The notes beneath the pieces were generated by a model, which saw only the letters and a list, made by a program, of their open reading frames with translations, was not told the DNA's origin and did no database searches. This document shows, piece after piece, positions 36,844-44,278 of a DNA stretch of 64,000 nucleotides. This stretch comes from Nonomuraea longispora (GTDB lineage Bacteria; Actinomycetota; Actinomycetes; Streptosporangiales; Streptosporangiaceae), in NCBI RefSeq assembly GCF_004348345.1, contig NZ_SMJZ01000017.1, positions 1 to 64,000 of the forward strand. The letters run 5' to 3'. Both the position numbers and the translations under genes were made by a program. Position 1 is the stretch's first letter, and each line of letters begins with the position of its first letter.

Positions 36844-38859
36844 TCAGCTCGCCAGCTGTGGCGGCAGCGGCTTGTCGTGCAGGACCGTCAGCGAGGTCAC
36901 CGCCCGGGTCAGGACCACGTAGAGCCTGGCCAGGCCGCGGGGTTCGGCCGCGACGATGTCGGCGGGCTCGACGACGACGACGTGGTCGTACTCCAGGCCC
37001 TTGGCGAGGGTCGCGGGCACGATCAGCAGGCGGTGTTCCTCGGTCGAGTCGGGGTCGAGAACGGCGTAGGGCAGGCCGGCGAGCGACTCGGAGACCGCGG
37101 CCACCATCGCGTCGGGGACGATGACGCCGATCGAGCCCTCCTTGGCCAGGGCCTCCTCGGCGGCCTGCGCCACCGAGCCGCCCTCGCGCACGGTGAGCGA
37201 GCCCGCGCCCGGCCGCAGCGACTGCGGGGCTGCCAGGCCCGGGGCGATCGAGGGCAGCAGGCGGGCCGCGTAGTCGAGGACCTCCCTCGGCACGCGGAAG
37301 CCGAGGGTCAGCTCCGTGACCTCGCCCTCGCGCTGGCCCAGGTGTTCGAGGACCGACGTCCACGAACGGGTCGACCAGGGGGTGGTGCCCTGGGCGAGGT
37401 CGCCGAGCACGGTGGCGGAGCCGTTGCGGCAGCGGCGGCCGAGGGCGCGCAACTGCATCTCGGACAGGTCCTGGGCCTCGTCGACCACCAGGTGGCCGAG
37501 CGACGGCGTACGTTCCATCAGGTCGCGCAGCTCGTCGAGGAGCGCGGCGTCGGCGGCCGACCATTTGGCCGACTTCCAGCTCCGGTACGGCTTGCGCCAC
37601 AGGAGCAATTCCTGCTCTTCAGGCGACAAATCTGATTTAGCGGCCCGCGCCAGGAATTCGGAATCTGACAGCAGACGGTGGAGAACCTGTTCGGGTGTCA
37701 GTTTGGGCCAGACCGCGTCCACGAGTTGTTTCACCGGCTTGGAACGGGCCACCGCGTCCTGGACCCGGTCGTCGGGTGACTCGCCGCGCTGCTCCATGCG
37801 TACGAGGACCATGTGGGCCAGCCGCTGCGCCAGCGCCGCCCGGCCGGGGTTGTAGCGGGTGGTGCCGCGCAGGGAGGCCACGATCTCGCGTACTTCGTGG
37901 TCGGCCACCCGGTGCCGGTAGGCGCCCTTGGTGTAGACGAGGCCCTCCTCCGGTTTCACGATGTGCAGCCAGAGAGCCCGGCCGAGCACCGCCGCCATCC
38001 TGGCGTCGCCCTTCACCGCGGCCACGGCCGGGTCTTCGGACGCGGCGTGCTCCCCGAGCAGTCCCGCCACCGTGGTCTGGTCGACCTTGACCTCGCCGAG
38101 CGCGGGCAGCACCGAGGAGATGTAGGACAGGAACGCCCGGTTGGGTCCGACGATCATCACGCCCGACCTGGCCAGCCGCTCGCGGTGGGTGAACAGCAGG
38201 TAGGCGGCGCGGTGCAGGCCGACCGCGGTCTTCCCGGTGCCGGGGGCGCCCTGCACGCACACCGTCTGGGCGAGGGTGGAGCGCACGATCTCGTCCTGGT
38301 CGGGCTGGATCGTGGCGACGATGTCACGCATCGGGCCGGTGCGGGGGCGTTCGATCTCCTGGGTCAGGATCCTGGACGGGCCGAGCTCGACGCCCTCGCC
38401 GAGTGGTTCGTCCTCGAACGCGGTCAGCGCCCCGCCGTGGTAGCCGAAGCGGCGCCGGAGCACGATTCCCATGGGGTCGGCGGGACTGGCCTGGTAGAAC
38501 GCGCGGGACACCGGTGCGCGCCAGTCGATGACCAGCGGCCTGCTGTTGCCGTCGTGCACGTGGCGGCGCCCGACGTGGATCGTGCCGGGCAGGGCGTCGG
38601 GCTCGTCCTCCTGAGCGGTGGCGCGGTCGAGGCGGCCGAAGAACAGCGGGGTGTCGGGATGGTCGGCCAGCGCGGCCACCCGCTGGTCGAGCAGCGACTG
38701 GAGGATCTGCTGCGAGACCCAGTCGCCGGCCGCGTCGGACGAGAGCGACTGGGCGTGGGCGCGCATGGCCTTGAGCGCGGCTCTGGACTCGGCCAGGTGA
38801 GCCTGCTCGGCGGCGAGCACGTCGGAGGGTATGTCGGGGGCCAGTTGGTGTGCGGGCAT
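36844..38859 (-). CDS. HelD/HelR-type RNA polymerase-associated ATPase
   Basis: 671 residues. The N-terminal coiled segment (about 10-60) is followed by SF1 helicase-like motifs: Walker A GAPGTGKTAVGLHR at about 212-225, VVDEAQDLSEMQLRALGRR (Walker B), LGDLAQGTTPWS and the late ATLAKGLEYDHVVVVEP motif. This is the actinobacterial HelD layout; such proteins pull stalled RNA polymerase off DNA, and the HelR branch can displace rifampicin. I see no rifamycin-associated inverted repeat upstream. The ATG at 38859 has GGGAGG about 10 bases upstream. Confidence 0.9.
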   Translation of the reverse strand: MPAHQLAPDIPSDVLAAEQAHLAESRAALKAMRAHAQSLSSDAAGDWVSQQILQSLLDQRVAALADHPDTPLFFGRLDRATAQEDEPDALPGTIHVGRRHVHDGNSRPLVIDWRAPVSRAFYQASPADPMGIVLRRRFGYHGGALTAFEDEPLGEGVELGPSRILTQEIERPRTGPMRDIVATIQPDQDEIVRSTLAQTVCVQGAPGTGKTAVGLHRAAYLLFTHRERLARSGVMIVGPNRAFLSYISSVLPALGEVKVDQTTVAGLLGEHAASEDPAVAAVKGDARMAAVLGRALWLHIVKPEEGLVYTKGAYRHRVADHEVREIVASLRGTTRYNPGRAALAQRLAHMVLVRMEQRGESPDDRVQDAVARSKPVKQLVDAVWPKLTPEQVLHRLLSDSEFLARAAKSDLSPEEQELLLWRKPYRSWKSAKWSAADAALLDELRDLMERTPSLGHLVVDEAQDLSEMQLRALGRRCRNGSATVLGDLAQGTTPWSTRSWTSVLEHLGQREGEVTELTLGFRVPREVLDYAARLLPSIAPGLAAPQSLRPGAGSLTVREGGSVAQAAEEALAKEGSIGVIVPDAMVAAVSESLAGLPYAVLDPDSTEEHRLLIVPATLAKGLEYDHVVVVEPADIVAAEPRGLARLYVVLTRAVTSLTVLHDKPLPPQLAS

Positions 38860-38978
38860 GCGAAAGCGCCTCCCTGGGATGAACGACGGAGGTGGTTGAA
38901 GGCAGCGAATCCATCAGCTTAGTCGCCACGATTCCCGGCTTCCAAAGCATTTAGCTCGGGCGGCCTGGGTACGCATAG

Positions 38979-39314
38979 GTGGTGGTGCGGGTCCGGCTGC
39001 GTTTCTCGCCGATCATCCCCACGGTCGCGAGCTGCCTTCTTGCGGCGCTGTGGGGTCTGTCGGTGTTCGCGGGGTGGGGGCTGCAGGCGTTCTGTGCGGG
39101 TGGCGAGTCGACGGCGACCTGCTCGGAGCGGCTGGGCGCGGTCTCCACGCTGTCGGGTGCGTTCGCGGTGGTCGCCGCGTGCTGTACGGTGGCGGCCTGG
39201 CTGCCGTGGTCGCGGCACGACCCGCGGACGTTCGGTCAGCTCATGGGCGCCGGCGTGCTGTTCTGGATCGTCGCGGAGGGCGTGCTCTTCGTCGGCGGTC
39301 TGCTGGTCAGGTAG
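38979..39314 (+). CDS. Small membrane protein of unknown function
   Basis: 111 residues with three predicted membrane segments: PTVASCLLAALWGLSVFAGW (about 14-33), LSGAFAVVAACCTVAAWLPW (about 58-77) and LMGAGVLFWIVAEGVLFVGG (about 88-107). Four cysteines, two in the first extracytoplasmic loop (FCAGGESTATCSE), suggest a disulfide. Several GTG codons in a row make the start uncertain. Divergent from the HelR-type gene by 120 bases. Family not recognised. Confidence 0.7.
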   Translation: MVVRVRLRFSPIIPTVASCLLAALWGLSVFAGWGLQAFCAGGESTATCSERLGAVSTLSGAFAVVAACCTVAAWLPWSRHDPRTFGQLMGAGVLFWIVAEGVLFVGGLLVR

Positions 39315-39486
39315 GGGGCAGATCCGCCCTCAAGGGATCAAGCTCGGAATACCGAAAAATTCGGGCATATCAGGTGGGTTTGTCGGATCATGGGGGTATG
39401 TCGCAGGCGGCGTGATAGTACGCAGGTGAGGGGGGTGGTTGGATTGTCTTCGACCCGCGGAGTCTCGTGGACGTGAAGCCACGCTG

Positions 39487-39518
39487 ATGCCCGGCCGCTC
39501 GGGCGAGCGGCTGGGCAT
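39487..39518 (-). terminator. Terminator after the XPB helicase gene
   Basis: ATGCCCGGCCGCTCG and CGAGCGGCTGGGCAT form a 15-bp stem with one G-T wobble and a 2-base centre, 18 bases past the XPB stop on the minus strand. Confidence 0.7.
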
Positions 39519-39535
39519 GACCGCCGGCATCCCCG

Positions 39536-41182
39536 TCACACACCGCCGAGCACGTCGTCGGCATCGATGATCTGGTACGCGTACCCCTGCTCGGCCAGGA
39601 ACCGCTGCCGGTGCGCCGCGAACTCCTGGTCGACCGTGTCGCGGCTGACCACCGTGTAGAACCGGGCGCCCCCGCCGTCAGCCTTGGGCCGCAGCACACG
39701 CCCGAGCCGCTGCGCCTCCTCCTGACGCGAGCCGAACGTCCCCGACACCTGGATCGCGATGGCAGCCTCCGGCAGGTCGATGGAGAAGTTGGCCACCTTC
39801 GACACCACCAGCACCTGGATCTCCTTGTCGCGGAAGGCCTGGTAGAGGCGCTCGCGCTCCTTGACCCGGGTCTCGCCCTTGATCACCGGCGCGTTGAGGT
39901 GCTCGCCGAGCTCGTCGAGCTGGTCGATGTACTGGCCGATGACGAGCACCTGCTCGCCCAGATGGCGGCGTACCAGCGCCTCGGTCACCTGCGTCTTGGA
40001 CGGCGTGGTCGCGCAGAACCGGTAGCGCTCCTCCGACTCGGCCATCGCGTACGCCAGCCGCTCCTCGTCCGTGAGCGTCACCCGCACCTCGACGCAGTCG
40101 GCGGGCGCGATCCAGCCCTGGTTCTCCATCTCCTTCCACGGCGCGTCGTAACGCTTGGGACCGATCAGCGAGAACACGTCGCCCTCGCGGCCGTCCTCGC
40201 GCACCAGCGTCGCGGTCAGCCCGACCCGCCTGCGGGCCTGCAGGTGGGCGGTCATGCGGAAGATCGGGGCGGGCAGCAGGTGCACCTCGTCGTAGACGAT
40301 CAGGCCCCAGTCGCGGGCGTCGAACAACTCCAGGTGGCTGTAGACGCCCTTCCGCCTGGTGGTCATCACCTGGTAGGTGGCGATGGTGACCGGGCGGATC
40401 TCCTTCTTCGTGCCGGAGTATTCGCCGATCTCGTCCTCGGTCAGCGACGTGCGCTTGAGCAGCTCGGTCTTCCACTGGTGGGCGGAGACCGTGTTCGTCA
40501 CCAGGATCAGCGTGGTGGCCTGGGCGTGCGCCATCGCGGCCGCGCCGACGAGCGTCTTGCCCGCGCCGCACGGCAGCACGACCACGCCCGAGCCGCCGTG
40601 CCAGAAGGCGTCGGCGGCCTCCTGCTGGTAGGGGCGCAGCTTCCAGTCGTCCTGCCGCAACGCGATCGGATGCTGCTCGCCGTCGACGTAGCCGGCCAGG
40701 TCTTCGGCCGGCCAGCCGAGCTTGAGCAGGGCCTGCTTGACGTTGCCCCGGTCGCTCGGGTGCACGATCACGGAGTCGGGGCCGAGCCGCTCGCCCAGCA
40801 TCGGCTGGATCTTCTTGGAGCGCAGCACCTCCTCCAGCACGGCCCGGTCGGTGGAGGTCAGCACCAGGCCGTTGGCAGGGTCCTTCTCCAGGCGCAGCCG
40901 GCCGTAGCGGGCCATGGTCTCGGCGATGTCGACGAGCAGCGCGTGGGGCACCGGGTAGCGGCTGAAGCTGATCAGCGCGTCGATGACCTGCTCGGCGTCG
41001 TGCCCGGCCGCGCGGGCGTTCCACAACGCCAGCGGGGTGACGCGGTAGGTGTGCACGTGTTCGGGGGCGCGCTCAAGCTCGGCGAACGGCGCGATCGCCT
41101 TGCGGCACGCGTCGGCCCGCTCGTGGTCGACCTCGAGCAGCAGCGTCTTGTCCGATTGGACGATCAGCGGTCCATCGCTCAC
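39536..41182 (-). CDS. DNA repair helicase XPB (SF2)
   Basis: 548 residues. Walker A is LPCGAGKTLVGAAAMAHA at about 204-221, the DEAH-type box is VYDEVHLLPAP, motif III is VGLTATLVREDG, and motif VI is EAQRLGRVLRPKADGG. An N-terminal damage-recognition-like domain (about 1-170) precedes these. This is the bacterial XPB homologue, a 3'-5' helicase of actinobacteria whose repair role remains unclear. GTG at 41182 is chosen with GGAG 8 bases upstream; the longer frame from 41266 would cross a terminator. Another XPB-related gene (Helicase_C_3) lies 3 kb away. Confidence 0.95.
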   Translation of the reverse strand: MSDGPLIVQSDKTLLLEVDHERADACRKAIAPFAELERAPEHVHTYRVTPLALWNARAAGHDAEQVIDALISFSRYPVPHALLVDIAETMARYGRLRLEKDPANGLVLTSTDRAVLEEVLRSKKIQPMLGERLGPDSVIVHPSDRGNVKQALLKLGWPAEDLAGYVDGEQHPIALRQDDWKLRPYQQEAADAFWHGGSGVVVLPCGAGKTLVGAAAMAHAQATTLILVTNTVSAHQWKTELLKRTSLTEDEIGEYSGTKKEIRPVTIATYQVMTTRRKGVYSHLELFDARDWGLIVYDEVHLLPAPIFRMTAHLQARRRVGLTATLVREDGREGDVFSLIGPKRYDAPWKEMENQGWIAPADCVEVRVTLTDEERLAYAMAESEERYRFCATTPSKTQVTEALVRRHLGEQVLVIGQYIDQLDELGEHLNAPVIKGETRVKERERLYQAFRDKEIQVLVVSKVANFSIDLPEAAIAIQVSGTFGSRQEEAQRLGRVLRPKADGGGARFYTVVSRDTVDQEFAAHRQRFLAEQGYAYQIIDADDVLGGV

Positions 41183-41267
41183 TGGCTTGTCTCCGTGGGG
41201 TTGGTGCGGGGGCCCGGCAGGACCATCGTCTCCTGATCCCGGCTCGGCCGCTCCAGTGTGCAACATT

Positions 41268-41297
41268 CAGGGCGCCCGGATTAGTCCGGACGCCCTG
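41268..41297 (-). terminator. Terminator after the DUF4190 gene
   Basis: CAGGGCGCCCGGA, loop TTAG, TCCGGACGCCCTG; 13-bp stem with one mismatch, 21 bases past the stop on the minus strand and before the XPB start. Confidence 0.75.
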
Positions 41298-41318
41298 GAC
41301 GCTGGGACTTGGCCCCGC

Positions 41319-41678
41319 CTAGTCGTCGAAGTAGCCGTTGAAGCCCAGGAACAGGAACGTGCCGATGCCCAGCACGAAGCCCGTGCCGAACAGGACCCAG
41401 CTCCAGATCACCATCGTGCGGGCGGTCTGCGGCTCGTTGCGCGACTTGCTCAGCGCCAGGCCCGCGAGGATGGCGCCCGGCAGGCCAAGGACGTTGCAGC
41501 AGGAGACGAGCGCGAGAAGGTTGAGCACGAGCGAGACGATCGCGTTGGCCATCGGTCCGTCGTTGCGCGGCGGGGGCGGCGGATAACCGTAGCCGTAGCC
41601 GTATTGTGGCGGCGGCTGGTCGCCGTAGGGCGCGCCGTACGGTTGGTAAGGATAGCCCGAGGGGTTCTCCTGGCTCAT
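41319..41678 (-). CDS. DUF4190 membrane protein
   Basis: 119 residues. The N-terminal third is proline/tyrosine/glycine-rich (YPYQPYGAPYGDQPPPQYGYGYGY, about 9-32). It is followed by the DUF4190 unit with two membrane helices: MANAIVSLVLNLLALVSCCNVLGLPGAILAGLALSK and ARTMVIWSWVLFGTGFVLGIGTFLFLG. Cytosolic low-complexity tails like this may mediate protein contacts. The ATG at 41678 has GGAGGTGAAC directly upstream, which decides the start over 41702. Role unknown. Confidence 0.88.
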   Translation of the reverse strand: MSQENPSGYPYQPYGAPYGDQPPPQYGYGYGYPPPPPRNDGPMANAIVSLVLNLLALVSCCNVLGLPGAILAGLALSKSRNEPQTARTMVIWSWVLFGTGFVLGIGTFLFLGFNGYFDD

Positions 41679-41774
41679 GTTCACCTCCAGACAGGTCAAC
41701 ACTTATCACGGAATTGAGGCGCGTCCGACCGGGGTTCGTGTACTCGGGTGCGGCCGTGACGGGTTCGCTGCCGT

Positions 41775-43253
41775 TCAGCCGAGCAGCGCGCGCAGCGCCT
41801 TGCGGTCGAGCTTGAGCACGCTCGTGACCGGGATCGAGTCGGCGAACCTCACCTCGCGCGGATATTTCACCCTGCCCACCCGGTCGCGGGCCCACGCGAT
41901 CAGCTCCTCGGCCCCGACCTCGGCGCCCTTCCTGAGCTGCACGAACGCCACGACCTCCTCGCCGACGCGCGGATCCGGACGGCCGACGACGCCCGACATC
42001 ACCACGTCAGGGTGCTGGTTGAGCGCGTCCTCCACGTCGCGGGGGAACACGTTGAAGCCGCCGCGGATGATCAGGTCCTTCTTCCTGTCGACGACGTAGA
42101 GGTAGCCGTCGTCGTCCACGCAGCCGATGTCGCCCGTACGCAGTTCCCCGCCGACCAGCGCCGTGTCCTCGGGGTCGGGCTCGTGCTCGCCCCAGTAGCC
42201 GAGCATCAGCGACTCGCCGGAGACGCAGATCTCGCCGATGTCCCCGGTCTCCGCCGCCTCGCCCTCGTCGTCGCGGATGATGATCGTGTAGCCGGGCAGC
42301 GGCAGGCCGACGCTGCCGGCCTTGCGCCGGCCCGGCGGGTTGAAGGTCGTCACGGCGCTGGTCTCGGTCAGCCCGTAGCCCTCCAGGATCTGCACACCCG
42401 GCATCCTGCGCTCGAACTCCGCCAGCGTCTGCCGGCCGAGCGGGGCCGCTCCGCACGTGAGAAAGGCGAGGTCGGGCAGCGGATGCGACTCCAGCGGCTC
42501 GGCGAGGAGCATCTGGATCATGGATGGTACGACGGTGCCGTACTGGACGCGCTGCTCGGCGGCCAGCGACAGGAACGCCTTCGGCTCGAACCAGCGCATC
42601 AGCACCGCCTGTTGCGGCTCCGTGGCGTGCATCGAGGCGACCGAGATGATCAGCCCGTACGCGTGGGACAGCGGCACGGGCATCAGGGCGCGGTTCTTGC
42701 CCTCCTGCCGGGACAGCTCGTAGACGGCCTTGCCCACCTGCCACAGCCCCCGGTGGCTCAGCATGACGCCCTTGGCCTTGCCCGTGGTGCCGCCGGTGTA
42801 CATGAGGGCGGCCAGGTCGCCGGGGTCCCTGTGCACGAACCCCCGCTCGGGGGCTTGCTCCAGCTCGGCCGTGTCCACGAGGACCGGGATGTCGACGGCG
42901 GCGGCGCGTACGGTCTCCTCCAACTCGGGCGAGGTGACGATCGCGCGGGCGCCGCTGTCGAGCAGGATGTGCCGCAGCTCGTCGGCGCCCACCAGGAACA
43001 CCACCGGCGTCACCACCGCGCCCGCCGCCCACAACGCCTGGTAGAGCAGCGGCACCTCGGGCGAGGTCGCCATCATCACGGCCACCCGGTCGCCCGGCCT
43101 GATGCCGGCTGCGACGAATCCGCCGCACATGCGGCGCGCGCGTACGGCGAGCGCGTGACTACGCAGCCACGCCCCCTCGTAGAAGATCGCGTCGTGGTCG
43201 TCGAAGCGGCTCCATGACTCCTCGGCGAGTCTGCCCAGCGTCTGCTCGGTCAC
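41775..43253 (-). CDS. Acyl-CoA synthetase (AMP-forming, ANL superfamily)
   Basis: 492 residues. Activates a carboxylic acid as acyl-AMP then CoA thioester. The P-loop motif is LMYTGGTTGKAKGVMLSH at about 156-173; A5 is YGLTETSAVTTFNPP; A7/A8 appear as LRTGDIGCVDDDGYLYVVDRKKDLIIRGGFNVFPRDVE; the A10 catalytic lysine lies in SVLKLDRKAL near the end. Chain length cannot be assigned; the best fit is a medium/long-chain fatty acyl-CoA ligase. GTG at 43253 gives the normal N terminus (VTEQTLGRLAEESW). Confidence 0.92.
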   Translation of the reverse strand: MTEQTLGRLAEESWSRFDDHDAIFYEGAWLRSHALAVRARRMCGGFVAAGIRPGDRVAVMMATSPEVPLLYQALWAAGAVVTPVVFLVGADELRHILLDSGARAIVTSPELEETVRAAAVDIPVLVDTAELEQAPERGFVHRDPGDLAALMYTGGTTGKAKGVMLSHRGLWQVGKAVYELSRQEGKNRALMPVPLSHAYGLIISVASMHATEPQQAVLMRWFEPKAFLSLAAEQRVQYGTVVPSMIQMLLAEPLESHPLPDLAFLTCGAAPLGRQTLAEFERRMPGVQILEGYGLTETSAVTTFNPPGRRKAGSVGLPLPGYTIIIRDDEGEAAETGDIGEICVSGESLMLGYWGEHEPDPEDTALVGGELRTGDIGCVDDDGYLYVVDRKKDLIIRGGFNVFPRDVEDALNQHPDVVMSGVVGRPDPRVGEEVVAFVQLRKGAEVGAEELIAWARDRVGRVKYPREVRFADSIPVTSVLKLDRKALRALLG

Positions 43254-43593
43254 AAGCCCAACCTGATGCGAATGACGTTGTGCCGTCAACCCTTGATGTC
43301 GCGCCCGGCCCCCTCGGCCTGTCAATGCCGGTGATAGTCGCCGACCCGTAAAACGATATGGAACCCCGGCCGGCGGCCATTTTCGTTTTCTGCTCGACCT
43401 CGGTCGCGCCATGGTGGAAGATCTAGGGCGAAGGGAGTGGTCGACGTGTCCCCATAATGCCGAGAAGCCGCACGTAAGGCCAGGTCAGAGCGGCAATGTT
43501 ACGCTCCGTATTGCCTTCGTGGGAAAAGAAGAAAGTCTTTGATCTTCCATCTTTTCTGTAGACAAGTTTCCAGTCAATCACCGAGGTGGCTTC
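43254..43593. other. Divergent intergenic region with an AT-rich patch
   Basis: About 340 bases. Bases 43505-43580 are clearly less GC-rich than the surroundings, a likely promoter zone for the P-loop-like gene. A minus-strand frame crosses it (stop at 43423) but mostly shadows the 43594 gene, so I do not call it. Confidence 0.45.
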
Positions 43594-44274
43594 GTGACCG
43601 ACACGCCTGAACCAGGCGAGATCGACCTCGACACCATAACGCTCAGTCAGAGCGTCATCGCAGTCAATGACCGGCCTCGCGCCGCGGCCGATCCGGCCCC
43701 GCGAGAACTCAGCCGGCGAGAGGCCGACATCCTGCTCCGCTCCTACCGCGAGCCCGGCGGCTTCTCCGAGGCCGTGCGCCGACTGGCCATGCGGCACCTG
43801 CTGGTCCTCGTGGGCGCGGAGGAGACCGGCAAACGATTAGGGGCCATCGCCCTGCTCTCGCGCATGTCACTGGCCGAGAGCACGATCAGGGTGCTGTCCC
43901 CGGCCGCCACCCCCCTCGACCTGCTCTCCGCCACCTACAAGCCCGGGCGGGCGTACGTGCTGCACGACTGGATCGCCGCCCGCGCCGAACGCATCGAGCT
44001 GGTCAACCTCGCCCGCAAGCTCGCCGAGCTGGGCTCGTACCTCGTCATCACCAGGAACGGCGCGCCCTCCCAGGCGGTCGAAGTGGAGCAGTCATGGCAC
44101 GCCCCCGACCCCGGCGAGCTGTTCGACCTCTGCCTGAGCACCTACGGGGCCCGCGCGGGCACCGGCGCCGAACAACTGGCCGCCGCCAGAAAACGGGCGC
44201 TCGCCCTGCCGACACCGGCCCAGGTGGTCCGCCTGGCCGCGCAGTTGGTCCGCGACGCCGAGCCGGCGCGCTGA
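43594..44274 (+). CDS. Short P-loop-like NTPase-domain protein, function unknown
   Basis: 226 residues. LLVLVGAEETGKRLGAIALLSR at about 69-90 resembles a Walker A strand-loop-helix but ends GKR instead of GKS/GKT. GRAYVLHDWIAARAERIELVNLARKLAELGSYLVITRNG could be the following Walker B/sensor part of an AAA/STAND-like core. Larger actinobacterial proteins that start this way carry extra transmembrane or effector domains; here the protein stops after the core. GAGGTGG precedes the GTG. It ends 4 bases before the convergent Helicase_C_3 gene. Confidence 0.75.
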   Translation: MTDTPEPGEIDLDTITLSQSVIAVNDRPRAAADPAPRELSRREADILLRSYREPGGFSEAVRRLAMRHLLVLVGAEETGKRLGAIALLSRMSLAESTIRVLSPAATPLDLLSATYKPGRAYVLHDWIAARAERIELVNLARKLAELGSYLVITRNGAPSQAVEVEQSWHAPDPGELFDLCLSTYGARAGTGAEQLAAARKRALALPTPAQVVRLAAQLVRDAEPAR

Positions 44275-44278
44275 TCGC

